Shown: positions 9,946-21,110 of the stretch, piece after piece
Layout: every line of letters starts with the position of its first letter
Position numbering within the stretch: the first letter of the stretch is position 1
Source of the DNA: Adineta vaga
Taxonomy: Eukaryota > Rotifera
Assembly (NCBI GenBank): GCA_021613535.1
Contig: CP075495.1
Coordinates: 15,562,001-15,626,000 of the forward strand
DNA length: 64,000 nucleotides
Reading direction: 5' to 3'
Position numbers and translations under genes: made by a program
The notes under the pieces: generated by a model
Database searches by the model: none
What the model was told of the DNA's origin: nothing
Seen by the model: only the letters and a program-made list of their open reading frames with translations

Positions 9946-11604
9946 ATGACTTTCGAATCATTAGCTAATGAATTATTATTGGATTTATTTGAATATATCA
10001 ATAGTGTTGATCTTTTTCGTGCATTTTATGGACTCAATAATCGATTTAATCGTCTTCTTAAAGAATCTATTCGTTCACATAAATTTGATTTTCGATCTGT
10101 ATCAAAAAATGATTTCGATAAAATTTGTCAAGAACATTTGCCACATATAACAAATCAAATTACTTCATTTTATCTCTCGGATGACAATGAAACACCCGAT
10201 CAATTAACTTGTTTCTTCTCTTATAAATTAACTCTTCATCAATTTCCTCGATTAAAATTTCTTTCCTTAACTCATATTCGTTCGACTAAAATGATGAATA
10301 TTCTCCTACAAACATTACAATATCTTTCAAATTTAACTCATCTAAATATAATCGATTGTTATTTTCGATCAAGTTATTTTCAAATCATTTGGCTTCAACC
10401 AAAATTGAATTATTTCAAACTTGAAAAAATATCTCCGATAGATTTATTACTCAATACAGTATCATTATCCATCCGACATGTAATTCTTCATGCTACTTTC
10501 AATCAATTCTGGTCTCTTGATCGTTTACTCAAATGTACACCTAATCTTCGATATCTTTCAGTTTCATTAACTGTTGGCTATGAATCTCTTCAATTTTCAT
10601 TCAATGCTTCTACAATAAAAATTCTAAATCTCACTTATTCATCTTCATTCAATAGACTTGACGATCTCCTAGAACGTTTTCCAAATATAATTCAATTAAC
10701 AATACGAACTAAATATATTCAATTAAATGGAAATCAATGGGAAAAAATAATAAAAACTTATTTATTAAAATTAAAAATCTTTCATATGATGATTGAATTC
10801 GATACACATTCGATGATAGATAATGAAAAACAAGTTGATGATATTCTCGAATCATATCGAACTCCTTTTTGGTTAATCGAACATCAATGGTTTGTTCAAT
10901 GTCATTGGGATCCATTGAATAAAAATAAAAATTATTGTCTTTATACTTTACCTTGTACATTTGAACAATCAATTCGTTATATTACTAAACCATTTAAATC
11001 AACATATCCTATTGAAACTAATCAACAACATTTATTATCTATTCATCATCTTGATCTAACATTTCGTTATTCAATATCATTTTGGCTTACTGTTCCACAA
11101 TTTCCTCAATTAACTTCGGTTGCTATACAAATCTTCGATGATTCATCTATTCAATTTCATCAATTACAAAATTTATTCGATCGTGCACCAAATTTATATT
11201 CTTTAAAATTATATTCTAAAGAACTTAGTCCTCATATTTTACTATCAGAAATAACAAGTAAATCTATTCGTCATCTTGATTTACGATCTATTCATGACAT
11301 TTTCAATGAAGAAACATGTAAGAAATTATACAAGACATCATTAGGTATTCAATGTGAAGTTCTAATGATTCAAGTGGAAAATCGAACAAATATTCTTTCG
11401 TTATTAAACAATATGAAAAATCTTCGAGCACTTTATGTTCATTGCAAAGATTGTATCGATGAATTGAGTAATCCATATTTTCCATCAATATTAACTGATG
11501 ATCTCGTCGAATGGTTAAAAGAACATTTACCAAGTACATTTACAATTTCAATTGATGAATATTTTTCATCATGTATTCGATTATGGATTCGATATCTTGA
11601 GTAA
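9946..11604 (+). CDS. F-box protein with leucine-rich C-terminal region
   Basis: A single exon of 552 codons. I place the start at 9946 because MTFESLANELLLDLFEYINS begins an F-box directly (L..E.L..IF.YI...DL..AF..LN.RF), and the upstream 47 open codons are low-complexity. The F-box spans about residues 3-45. The remainder is leucine-rich with irregular LRR-like segments (LTHLNIID, LRYLSVSLTV, IRHLDLRS), the usual layout of bdelloid F-box expansions. F-box proteins act as substrate adaptors of SCF ubiquitin ligases; no substrate can be inferred. The frame is intact and intronless. Confidence 0.8.
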   Translation: MTFESLANELLLDLFEYINSVDLFRAFYGLNNRFNRLLKESIRSHKFDFRSVSKNDFDKICQEHLPHITNQITSFYLSDDNETPDQLTCFFSYKLTLHQFPRLKFLSLTHIRSTKMMNILLQTLQYLSNLTHLNIIDCYFRSSYFQIIWLQPKLNYFKLEKISPIDLLLNTVSLSIRHVILHATFNQFWSLDRLLKCTPNLRYLSVSLTVGYESLQFSFNASTIKILNLTYSSSFNRLDDLLERFPNIIQLTIRTKYIQLNGNQWEKIIKTYLLKLKIFHMMIEFDTHSMIDNEKQVDDILESYRTPFWLIEHQWFVQCHWDPLNKNKNYCLYTLPCTFEQSIRYITKPFKSTYPIETNQQHLLSIHHLDLTFRYSISFWLTVPQFPQLTSVAIQIFDDSSIQFHQLQNLFDRAPNLYSLKLYSKELSPHILLSEITSKSIRHLDLRSIHDIFNEETCKKLYKTSLGIQCEVLMIQVENRTNILSLLNNMKNLRALYVHCKDCIDELSNPYFPSILTDDLVEWLKEHLPSTFTISIDEYFSSCIRLWIRYLE

Positions 11605-11753
11605 AAAAACTAAACATTATTAAAACAACTCTTTGTCAACATTCGTGTTATATCACAAAGTCATGTATATCGTTGTAAAAGGATAGTTAGTTTAGTATAG
11701 AACGTGCTAAATGTCATCCATCAACATAAAATATTAGATTAGAGAAAAAAGAA

Positions 11754-14700
11754 ATGATTTATTTCCATTTTAACAAAATGTTTCTATTAAACATACTAAT
11801 CATTTTGGAAATACATGCTGTACCAAAATATCCCTTAAATATGTATATTACAAACAATGATCAAGACAATTATTGTCTTTTCTATTATACTCAAGATACT
11901 GTAATATGTGATTCTTTTTGTCTTAATCCACCATATTATGAACAAATAATGTCATATTGTTTTCGATCAATTGATTTAATGATAATCAATAATTTAAAAT
12001 TAAGTTTTGATTCTAGTATTAATTTTATTACATTACGAGAAAATAATATAACTAGCCAAATGTTATTGTCATGGTCTGCTTCGTTTGATACAGCCGAAAA
12101 ATATCAAATTTTTCTAAATAATTATTCGAATTCATCATCTGAGAATGAAATGATCTTTTACAATTGTACATCATCATGGTTTGGACCTTTTTGTCGTTTG
12201 AAATTTGATGAAGAATTATCTGGTTCATTTAGTGATATTATCATATCTATTTTTTCGGAAAAAGAATCTTCTGATGATTCTATTAAAGTGACATGTTATA
12301 TACATTTAACTTGTCAATCTATTCTATTTTGTTTAGATTGGCGAGAGATTTGTGATGGAAAACAAGATTGTTTAGATGGTTCAGATGAAAAACAATGTTG
12401 GCAACTGGAAATAAAATTGTGTAATGATGATGAATATCGATGTGTTAATGGTCAATGCGTTCCAATTGAATATGTTTATAATGATGTAGTTAGCGTAGAT
12501 TGTTTGGATCGAACAGATAATGTACAATTAAGTAATAAAGGCTGTTTTCAAAATCCAGATTTTCAATGTGAAGAACATAGTTGTCGACCAGGAGAAGAAG
12601 AATTTCCGTGTGGAGATGGTCAATGTATTAATGAATTATCTAAATGTTTTAATGGTCGTCATCAATTCTTATCAAATAATTTCTGTTCTCATCTTACAAT
12701 TTGTTCTATGAATATTCATAATTATATTGATCATAATTCATGTTTATTATTTTGTTCAACACCCAATTGTGTTCAAAATAATTGTTCAATAATATATGAA
12801 TTTCGTATGCTTCCTCTTCTTTTTGGACATGTACAAATTATTGTTTCAAGCAAAGAGATTCTTACATATGACATTTCAACACCAAATTATGTATGTTACG
12901 ATGAGAAACGATGTCCACATTTTCCTTTTCCAACAGCAATATTTCGAAATTTCACTTGTCATCATTTTCATGATTTGAATTTACGTCGTATATATTCAAA
13001 TTCTCAAATAAGATTACTTATTCACCATATTAGAAATATATTTCGTGGATGTTTAGTGATTGTTAATGAATCATATTATTGTAATAAATCCACGATGTAT
13101 CAATGTGAAAATTCAACAAAATGTATTTCAAAATTTCGTCTTATGAATGGTATTCGAGATTGTCCATTTAATGATGATGAAACATACAATCAAAGTTGTT
13201 CTCTAAATGATATTCATCAACGTTTCAAATGTCGAGATGAATATATTGACAAATGTTATGCTTTAATAGCTAAAAAGAATGGAAAGAAAGAATGTAAATA
13301 TGGTGAAGATGAATATGGTCATAGAGATCTTTTTCTAAAGACACATATTTCTTTCTCAATAATATGTGATACTTTTACAAATCTTTTACCATTAATGATT
13401 GATGAACAAATCGAGACAGATGAAACAGGATGTCAACATTGGCAATGTAATAATACTTATACTCGATGTGATCGTTTTTGGCATTGTAAAAATGGTGCAG
13501 ATGAAATCGATTGTTCACCTTCGACTTGTCCGAATTATCATCATGAATGTATTTATCCCAATGATATATTTACACTTTCATGTCTACCAATTGTTCGAGC
13601 TGGAAATGATATTGATGACTGTCTTGGTGGATCAGATGAACGAACAAAATACTATGGACTCCAAACTGCTAATGATGTTACTGAACTAATATATCGATTT
13701 CATTGTCAAAACGATACGAAACTTATTTTATTTAATCATCTTTGTGATAACAAAACACAATGTCGATTCAATGATGATGAAAGATTTTGTAGCATCTTAG
13801 TGAAACCTTATAATAAATTGTGTTATAATAAAGAAAATCTCCAAACTGATGTCGAAAAGTTCCTCTGTCGACTCAATCGTGAATCTGTACAGAAAAAAAT
13901 CGATTATTTTAAATTATATAATGTTATGTCTTATCCATCACGAATAGTGACAAATGAAACATATTCAACGGATTTATCGATTCGAAGCAAAGATTTATTG
14001 ATAGAAACAAATCTGAAGAAAAATATTCCATCTGATTTAGTTTGGTGGTGCATTCGAGGAATACGTATTCATGTTCGAATGACTGAAAATACAACAATAC
14101 TCTCATGTTTATGTCCACCAAGTTATTATGGAAAAAGATGTGAATATCAAAATCAACGAGTTAGTCTTACAATTCGGATTCGAATAGCATCGGAATGGCG
14201 AAATACATTCATTTTTCTCTTTACTCTCATCGATAATGAGAGAAATATTGAATCACATGAGTATCTAGAATATTTACTTGCACGAGATTGTAATGCGAGA
14301 TTTCACATCAACTTAATCTATTCGACTCGACCGAAGAATTCATCAAAATTTTATTTTGTACAAATCGATGTCTTCAATCATTTAACATTGAATTATCGAG
14401 CAAGTTGGATTTTTCCACTTCATTTTTCTTTTCTTCCTGTTCATCGTCTTTCTGTTTTACTCAGAGTTCCTTTTTCACATAAACGATTTACACAGCAGAA
14501 ATGTTCTCCATCGTGTATACATGGTCAATGCATTCATTATATTAACAATGAAAGTTCGACATTTTGTCGCTGTGAACCGGGTTGGTTTGGTGTTCAATGT
14601 AATACCAAGTACATATGTAATTGTGCACCAGGTGCCATGTGTATTAGTCAATCAATTTGTTTATGTCCACTTGATCGTTTTGGTGCGCATTGTCATCTTT

Positions 14701-16445
14701 CTCATTTATCATGTGATTCTTTATTATGTTTGAATGGTGGCCGATGTATACCTATCGACATACGTTATACACATTCTGATAAGAATCGTTCAATCTGTAT
14801 ATGTCCAGAAGGATATATAGGCAATCATTGTGAAAAGAAACAAAAACAGAATCAAATCGATATATCTTTTCATCGTAAACTGACAGTTCCATTTTCTTTA
14901 TTGATTCATCTTATAGAAGTTCGAGAACATAATATTAATGGACAAGATCATCTTTATACAGAACCAAGTAGAACAACAATTGCAAAAAAACTTCATTTTA
15001 ATCAATATTCTTTAACAATCTACACAACAACTTCATTCAACATTGCTCTCGCACAAATATCGAATCAATTCTATTTGATTATTCTTCGTGAACAAGTGAT
15101 CAATTTTGCAAGTATTTCTACTCAAATTCATCCATCATATCGATGTCGATCTCTTAGTGAATTATTTAATAAAACATTTCCTTTCGAACATTTATTGAAA
15201 CGTATCAAATCGTATCATATTCCATGTCAACAACATTTAGAACTGATTTGTTTCTATGATGATGTTCATATATGTTTATGTACTCTTGATCGATCAACAA
15301 ATTGTTTTGAATTTAATCATAATATGACTTATGATTGTAATAAATATCATTATTGTGAAAATGATGGTACTTGTTTTCAAGATGACTTTGAATGTGCAAC
15401 ATTATCTTTCTGTACTTGTCTTCTATGTTATTTTGGTTCGCGATGTCAATTTTCAACGAAAGAATCGACACTTTCATTGGATATTATTTTAGGATATCAT
15501 TTTCTTTCAAACAAATCTATAACAAAACAATCAATTATTGTGAAAATTGCAATTCTATTAACAATTCTTATTTCATTTTTAGGTATTATCAATAGTTTTC
15601 TTTCTTATCAAACTTTTCGACAACAAAAAACACAAACTGTCGGTTGTGGTATATATTTACTTACATCATCAATCATATCTCTGTGTATTGTAATTATGTT
15701 AATCTTGAAATTTATGTTTCTCATCGTTTCTCAAATTAATTTATTTAATAATTCTTTATTTCTACAAATTCAATGTATGTTGATGGATTTTGTTCTTCGA
15801 TCACTTTTAAGTATTATTGATTGGCTTAATGTTTGTATAGCTATTGAACGAATCGTTAATGTTACACAAGGAATTAGTTTTAATAAAACAAAGAGTAGAC
15901 AAGTAGCGAAATTGGTTATTTTCTTTGTTATTTTTATTACTAGTTGTTCGTTTATATATGATCCAATTTATCGTCGTTTGGAATTTGATAATGAAGAACA
16001 AAAATTATGGTGTTTAAGTCAATATTCAACAATTGTACAAGTTTATGATCGTTTTTTAAATATTTTTCATTTTTCTATTCCATTCTCTATCAATTGTATT
16101 TCTGCTATTATCATTATTATCGTTACTACTAATACTCGTTCAAGTTCACAAAAAGATAAATTATTCAAAGAACATTTATACGAACAACTTCAAAGACATA
16201 AACATCTACTTACATCATCATTAATTCTTACTCTATTAGCTTTACCTCGTTTAATTTTAACATTTCTATCAGGATGTATGGGATCAAGTCGAGAATCTTG
16301 GTTCTATATGTTTGGATATTTCATTGCTTATCTCCCATCGGTCATGACATTTATCATATTTATTCTACCATCACAAGTCTATATGGAAGAATTCAATGCG
16401 TATATCAGACAAATTTGGTATTGTTTAACAAACTTAAATAAATGA
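11754..16445 (+). CDS. Large LDLa-EGF seven-transmembrane receptor
   Basis: An intronless 1,563-codon frame. The Met at 11778 (MFLLNILIILEIHAV) gives a better signal peptide than the first one. Order of parts: an N-terminal Cys-containing region; about eight LDLa-type modules between residues 180 and 690 (CDGKQDCLDGSDEKQC is the clearest, others degenerate); an EGF-like end (CLCPPSYYGKRCE, ~785); an EGF cluster at ~917-1025 (CRCEPGWFGVQC, CICPEGYIGNHCE); another EGF-like module at ~1200; then a 7TM domain from ~1258 to the end. At the DRY position it has ERI (IAIERIVNV). This is a rhodopsin-type orphan receptor; the ligand is unknown. The 3' end, from 15758, is duplicated at 31631-35202. Confidence 0.85.
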   Translation: MIYFHFNKMFLLNILIILEIHAVPKYPLNMYITNNDQDNYCLFYYTQDTVICDSFCLNPPYYEQIMSYCFRSIDLMIINNLKLSFDSSINFITLRENNITSQMLLSWSASFDTAEKYQIFLNNYSNSSSENEMIFYNCTSSWFGPFCRLKFDEELSGSFSDIIISIFSEKESSDDSIKVTCYIHLTCQSILFCLDWREICDGKQDCLDGSDEKQCWQLEIKLCNDDEYRCVNGQCVPIEYVYNDVVSVDCLDRTDNVQLSNKGCFQNPDFQCEEHSCRPGEEEFPCGDGQCINELSKCFNGRHQFLSNNFCSHLTICSMNIHNYIDHNSCLLFCSTPNCVQNNCSIIYEFRMLPLLFGHVQIIVSSKEILTYDISTPNYVCYDEKRCPHFPFPTAIFRNFTCHHFHDLNLRRIYSNSQIRLLIHHIRNIFRGCLVIVNESYYCNKSTMYQCENSTKCISKFRLMNGIRDCPFNDDETYNQSCSLNDIHQRFKCRDEYIDKCYALIAKKNGKKECKYGEDEYGHRDLFLKTHISFSIICDTFTNLLPLMIDEQIETDETGCQHWQCNNTYTRCDRFWHCKNGADEIDCSPSTCPNYHHECIYPNDIFTLSCLPIVRAGNDIDDCLGGSDERTKYYGLQTANDVTELIYRFHCQNDTKLILFNHLCDNKTQCRFNDDERFCSILVKPYNKLCYNKENLQTDVEKFLCRLNRESVQKKIDYFKLYNVMSYPSRIVTNETYSTDLSIRSKDLLIETNLKKNIPSDLVWWCIRGIRIHVRMTENTTILSCLCPPSYYGKRCEYQNQRVSLTIRIRIASEWRNTFIFLFTLIDNERNIESHEYLEYLLARDCNARFHINLIYSTRPKNSSKFYFVQIDVFNHLTLNYRASWIFPLHFSFLPVHRLSVLLRVPFSHKRFTQQKCSPSCIHGQCIHYINNESSTFCRCEPGWFGVQCNTKYICNCAPGAMCISQSICLCPLDRFGAHCHLSHLSCDSLLCLNGGRCIPIDIRYTHSDKNRSICICPEGYIGNHCEKKQKQNQIDISFHRKLTVPFSLLIHLIEVREHNINGQDHLYTEPSRTTIAKKLHFNQYSLTIYTTTSFNIALAQISNQFYLIILREQVINFASISTQIHPSYRCRSLSELFNKTFPFEHLLKRIKSYHIPCQQHLELICFYDDVHICLCTLDRSTNCFEFNHNMTYDCNKYHYCENDGTCFQDDFECATLSFCTCLLCYFGSRCQFSTKESTLSLDIILGYHFLSNKSITKQSIIVKIAILLTILISFLGIINSFLSYQTFRQQKTQTVGCGIYLLTSSIISLCIVIMLILKFMFLIVSQINLFNNSLFLQIQCMLMDFVLRSLLSIIDWLNVCIAIERIVNVTQGISFNKTKSRQVAKLVIFFVIFITSCSFIYDPIYRRLEFDNEEQKLWCLSQYSTIVQVYDRFLNIFHFSIPFSINCISAIIIIIVTTNTRSSSQKDKLFKEHLYEQLQRHKHLLTSSLILTLLALPRLILTFLSGCMGSSRESWFYMFGYFIAYLPSVMTFIIFILPSQVYMEEFNAYIRQIWYCLTNLNK

Positions 16446-17502
16446 ATGTTGTGTTCGAAGTTCATCAAGAATTTCAACGGCTCGATATATTACACTCTTG
16501 AGTGCTTACATATAGAGGAAACGAACATGTGCAAATCAAAAGAGTTAAGATGCAGTGATTCATATCGACATTTCATCCGTATCCTTTCTATTTTTTGTAT
16601 TGTTTTCACAGAGAATTAGTGACTCTATGAAGCTTCTCCATCCTACAATATATTTCTCACTTCTTCCTCGAAGATAATCCACTTAATGAGAAAACCTTCA
16701 TGTCTACTTATTAGTTTGTTCACTTGTCTTAATCTGAATAAATGTTCCAATACATCAGTCTTTTATTAATGTATCTTTGTATGTACATTTCCAGCGAGTC
16801 TTCCTTTGCGACTATATATAGATCCTTAAGCTATGACATATGGGCAGTTGTGTACTAAAAAATTCATGCTAAATATGGAAAGACGTAGACGAATTAAACA
16901 TTATCTTTTTTTCCCTTTCAATAATCACTTCAGCTTATAGCTATCGCCATTTCGACTTTGACGAGACAATGATCTCCTTCCATCAAGATACTTACATCCG
17001 GACGCGTCACTTGAGAATAAAATTATAAATAAACAACTAAATGTACTTAGAGATATTCTAAAGAAAAAGAACTTATTCGATATGGAAAATCAAATCAAGG
17101 GGAAATTACTTGAATGAATAGATATTCATAGCATTTTAAGGACAACAATCTATTTTTAATTTCATTAATGAAGGTTATAAATTATCATAAAATGTTCTTG
17201 TATTAAATCTGAATAAAATATATCGTCATAATATTGAAAGCTAAAATATAAACATGATAAAATCTTCAATAAATTATAAACATAAGATGATATTTCATTA
17301 TAAATTCGTACATTTACATCATATATAATTTTATGAATTGATAAATCTTTAATCTGTTACCGACAATGATAATTATATGTACTTTACAATATCATATTTA
17401 ATGAACTGTTCGTGACAAGTGTCGAGATAATAAATTATATAAAAAGAAAAAGATTCTTTTCTATATAATCATTTCTATTTCATTTTTCATCACATATTAG
17501 TT
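16446..17502. other. Intergenic spacer between the two receptor genes
   Basis: No gene seen. It matches 35203-36222 with many substitutions and small indels (net 37 bp shorter in the second copy). This divergence contrasts with the near identity of the downstream GPCR. A candidate polyadenylation signal (AATAAA) is present near 16738. Confidence 0.5.
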
Positions 17503-18522
17503 ATGTCATCAACTCTTCTCAATCAAATTCAACTTGAATTAATTCGTATTGGATTACCAATATGTATTATAATTGCAAATTTATCTTCTATTCTTGGTTT
17601 ATTTGTATTTCTACAAAAAACAATGCGAAATAATCCATGTATCATATATTTTATTTCTTATATGATTATAAATCTACTTTATATTGATTTTACTGCTATT
17701 TCAACCGTATTTAGTGGTTATGGAATGGATTTTTCAACAAAATCAAATCTATGTTGTTCAATTCGAATGTATTTAAGTTATGTTTTTACAGCAATTCCAT
17801 CCTATTTACTTGTTATGACATCATTAGATCGAATGTTTATTTCATCATCAAATGTTCATATTCGTCAACGAAGTAGTAAACGTTTTTCTTTATTAATAAT
17901 AATAATAATTATTATCTTTTGGTCATTATTTCATCTTCATGCATTTTTCTTTTCTGAAGTTCAATTAATTTATGGAATTCGTCTTAGTTGTACAACACGT
18001 TCAGGTATTCCATCAAGTTTTATATCTTATTATGGACTTATTAATGCAATGATTCCAATAACATTAATGTCTCTATTTGGAATTCAAACATTAAAAAATA
18101 TTCATAAAATTCATAGAAATCGTTCTCAATCACTTGATAAACGTCTTACTATTATATTAATAGGTCAAATAAGTATTTATATATGTCTTCGTTTACCATT
18201 ATCATTATATTTGATTTATTCTGAAATAACAAAATATCGAATCAAATCTTCAAATCAAATTTTAATTGAACAATTTATATATTTTATTACAATATTTTGT
18301 CAATTCATTCAAGTAAGTTTATCACCATTAATCAATTTAAGTACCAAAAGTTTTCGTAATGAATTAAAACGTATATTATATCAAATTATTGGTAAAACAT
18401 ATGAAACAAATGGATCTTTAGTACTAACAAGAAATGTTAATACAATTCAAATGAAAGAAATCATTCCACGTCAAAATAATACTTATCAAAAAATAAATAA
18501 ATTATCTGTCGAAAACATTTAA
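17503..18522 (+). CDS. Small rhodopsin-type GPCR, copy 1
   Basis: A single exon of 339 codons with seven hydrophobic helices: about residues 15-37, 47-70, 85-110, 128-148, 172-195, 215-240 and 255-275. The conserved TM3 Cys is in NLCCSIRMY. LDRM occupies the DRY position at the end of TM3, SPLINL the NPxxY position, and SFRNELKRIL resembles helix 8. The N-terminus is short with no signal peptide, typical of class A receptors. The ligand is unknown; this type is strongly expanded in bdelloids. The C-terminal tail is polar (NTIQMKEIIPRQNN). A near-identical copy is at 36223-37242. Confidence 0.85.
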   Translation: MSSTLLNQIQLELIRIGLPICIIIANLSSILGLFVFLQKTMRNNPCIIYFISYMIINLLYIDFTAISTVFSGYGMDFSTKSNLCCSIRMYLSYVFTAIPSYLLVMTSLDRMFISSSNVHIRQRSSKRFSLLIIIIIIIFWSLFHLHAFFFSEVQLIYGIRLSCTTRSGIPSSFISYYGLINAMIPITLMSLFGIQTLKNIHKIHRNRSQSLDKRLTIILIGQISIYICLRLPLSLYLIYSEITKYRIKSSNQILIEQFIYFITIFCQFIQVSLSPLINLSTKSFRNELKRILYQIIGKTYETNGSLVLTRNVNTIQMKEIIPRQNNTYQKINKLSVENI

Positions 18523-18961
18523 TAACTAAACATAGATTAAAACACGTCTTCGTTTTGTTCACAAATTAAATATGGCATTTGAAAAATAACATGTGACTGA
18601 CAACGTATGAGAAAGATAAGAAAAGCAAAAAAACCCATGTTTTTTTAATCAATCCGCACTGAATTACATGTTTAAAACTTTTATTAATTCATATATAAAA
18701 TTATTTAATATTACATGCGATTCATTCGTGTTATTTCTTCCGGAAATTTCCACTTAATTAAACATTAATACTAGGTTTTAATAAGCTACTTTATTTTCAC
18801 GTTTAAAATAATTGTAAAGTCAAAGACTTCACATGTATTTAAGCAGAAAATAAAATACATAAAATGATGATGAAATTGATACGACAGAAAAAACTTTTAT
18901 TTTACTGTTTATATTAATCACTTCAACTATAGAGTCGAAATGTCTATGTCTTAGAGGTAAA
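18523..18961. other. Convergent intergenic spacer
   Basis: The spacer lies between the plus-strand GPCR and the minus-strand MYND gene. I see no element in it. It is identical or nearly so to 37243-37681. Confidence 0.4.
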
Positions 18962-19801
18962 TTAAGTAGCGAAAGAAAAAGGTTGACCAGCCTTTTCTGA
19001 TATAACAGTTGTAGTTGTGAAATCAAGTTCGCGTAACATTTGTAAATATTTCATTGATGAACACAGTTTTTTGCGATTATCTTTCCAATGTTGAATTTGA
19101 CATACTTCATTACAATATAATGCTATTCGACATTTCGAACATTTCTTCAATAAACGATTCACCGACATTGATGATGATGAAGATGAGTCAGAAGAAACAG
19201 AATGTTCCTTGTCTTCCAAAGGTAAATTTTGGATTTGATCTGTTGTTTTTGCTCCACATTGAAAGCAAGCTTGAGGAGCCATCATAGATCCAAAAGTTTT
19301 AATCAATGTTTCCATAGGACATTTAAAAATAACTAATAAATCTCCTTCTTCTTGTTTAATACCAGTACTTCCCTCGAGAAAATCATGCTTTTCAGCATAC
19401 ATTATCAAAACTGTATGACCTTTGATTGCATCATTTAGCGAGAAAGTAACCGGTGTATTACTTTGCTCGAGATAAAGATGAATTTTAACTTTCTCATCGA
19501 ATCGAGTACGTATCACTAGAACGGGACGAGTGATGCAATAAACATTTTCAATTTCTCCCATTAAACACCAACGACGAATTTGTTTTATACCACCTCTAAT
19601 TAATCGCCAGTAAGGTTCACATGGTTCATTTTCGTGACAGATACCATCAAAAGATGGACAGTCAACGTGATTATCCAGCTTGTTTATATTAGGACAGTAA
19701 TCAATTGTAGCTGGTCGATCCCCAGGTGTAGTATTCAAATTTGCGTCACCAAAGCCACAAGAACATGGTTTGATTGAAATACTTGTCGTACGTCCAAACA
19801 T
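18962..19801 (-). CDS. MYND zinc-finger protein, copy 1
   Basis: Minus-strand frame of 279 codons from the Met at 19801 (MFGRTTSISIKPCSCGFG); an upstream in-frame Met at 19846 is less likely because the extension is low-complexity. The C-terminal third holds a MYND-type zinc finger: CFQCGAKT, then an acidic/Ser-rich insert (DSSSSSSM), then CSKCRIALYCNEVCQIQHW and a final Cys. The long insert between the first Cys pair and the rest is unusual. The N-terminal 150 residues contain further Cys (CSCGFGD, CPSFDGICHENEPCEPYW) and match no family I know. MYND fingers mediate protein interaction, often in transcriptional regulators. The second copy (37682-38192) has lost its 5' half. Confidence 0.75.
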   Translation of the reverse strand: MFGRTTSISIKPCSCGFGDANLNTTPGDRPATIDYCPNINKLDNHVDCPSFDGICHENEPCEPYWRLIRGGIKQIRRWCLMGEIENVYCITRPVLVIRTRFDEKVKIHLYLEQSNTPVTFSLNDAIKGHTVLIMYAEKHDFLEGSTGIKQEEGDLLVIFKCPMETLIKTFGSMMAPQACFQCGAKTTDQIQNLPLEDKEHSVSSDSSSSSSMSVNRLLKKCSKCRIALYCNEVCQIQHWKDNRKKLCSSMKYLQMLRELDFTTTTVISEKAGQPFSFAT

Positions 19802-19846
19802 CTTAATTTGAATTATAATGACAATTGAAAAAGATGAATATTTCAA

Positions 19847-21110
19847 CTAAAAGGAAAAGTAATTATAAGTACTGTGATGTCTCTATTCGAATAATTTGAA
19901 AGAATGTTAATGAAGAAAGATTTCAAAACACGTTATTTTATACGTTTTGGTCATAATGGGTTTTTCCCCACAATCTTTATTGACATAGTGATTCTCGTTA
20001 TTGCTGTGTAAGACTAATTATAACAAAATAACATCTTTCTAAGTAAAAATCTAAGACAAGACACATGAGTTGTGAACCTATCGGCATTTGTTTTATCATA
20101 TATTCTGATACATTTACATGTCACATGTATATCATAGAAAAAGAAGACTGTATAGATCCGTTTTTTCTTTGAATTGACTTATATTTCACGTCGAGTCTTT
20201 TCTTAATAACAAATAAATTTAACGAAGGTTGTTCTATATTGCTAAATTGTATGTATAGATTCTTATTTTTCCTCATTTAGTCTAAATGGATGTATTGAAC
20301 AGCATGATGAGTAATGGGTTTTTTTCTATTTATTTCGTTTTGTTCTCTTTCTTCATTGCCATGAGAACCTATTTCGATTGGCGGTCGTCTTCTTTCGCCC
20401 CGATCATCAGCTGTTCCATGTACTGCAAATTGCTTCAAAGAAGTTCTATGCAACGAGACAACTACTCATTCGACAGATCATTCATCATGGCAAAGTGGTC
20501 AAGTCGGGGCGATGTCGAATTTCAATTGGGAAAACTCTTCATGTAGTCAATAATCTTAGTTTCGTGATGAAAACAACAGGACATGATTTATTAGGTCGAT
20601 TAACAACTTTGAATTTCTACTTTTCTAGCTTCATTGTATGAATAATATGACTCTAATTCCACAATATTCATCATTGATTTGATTCAAACGTTGTTCTAAG
20701 TAATTTAGTATGAAAGATCTAATATATGAGGGTGTGGATGTGAGTTTAAATGTATTACTACAAATCACTAAAGTTGTGTAAGATCTCCGATTATCTCCGT
20801 GAATGATCGTTTACAAGCGAAGATGTTTGACCTGGGGATATGTATCGTTTGTCATTGTATTGATGTTTTTTTACTATAATATTTAGGATAAAAATTCAAA
20901 GTGAACTTTTTACTTGAAATTCCTCCTTTTCATATAATTATAGACAAGATTTAGAAAAAATAAAATTACAACGATACTTTAAAAAGCATTTTCAAGTCTT
21001 ATCAATAATCTTTCATTGAATATTTATAGAAAAAATCAATATTTTATTGCTTTGACGATTTGTGTTTTCTATGATGGTGACAAATGAATGGTTTGATAAT
21101 ATAAATCGTA
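19847..21110. other. Interval containing a telomere-like tract; partly deleted in copy 2
   Basis: No confident gene. Overlapping open frames at 20286-20640 resemble nothing I recognise. At 20728-20744 lies GAGGGTGTGGATGTGAG, a degenerate telomere-like tract. Sequence from 19473 to about 20728 is missing from the second copy of the duplication. From 20728 onward the two copies match again (TTTAAATGTATTACTACAAA / TTTAAATGTTTTACTACAAA). Confidence 0.5.

Noticed and set aside
20286-20641. Two overlapping plus-strand frames of 86 and 87 codons
   Set aside because: Neither resembles a known protein, frames overlap, and the region is absent from the second copy of the duplication. A relic cannot be excluded.
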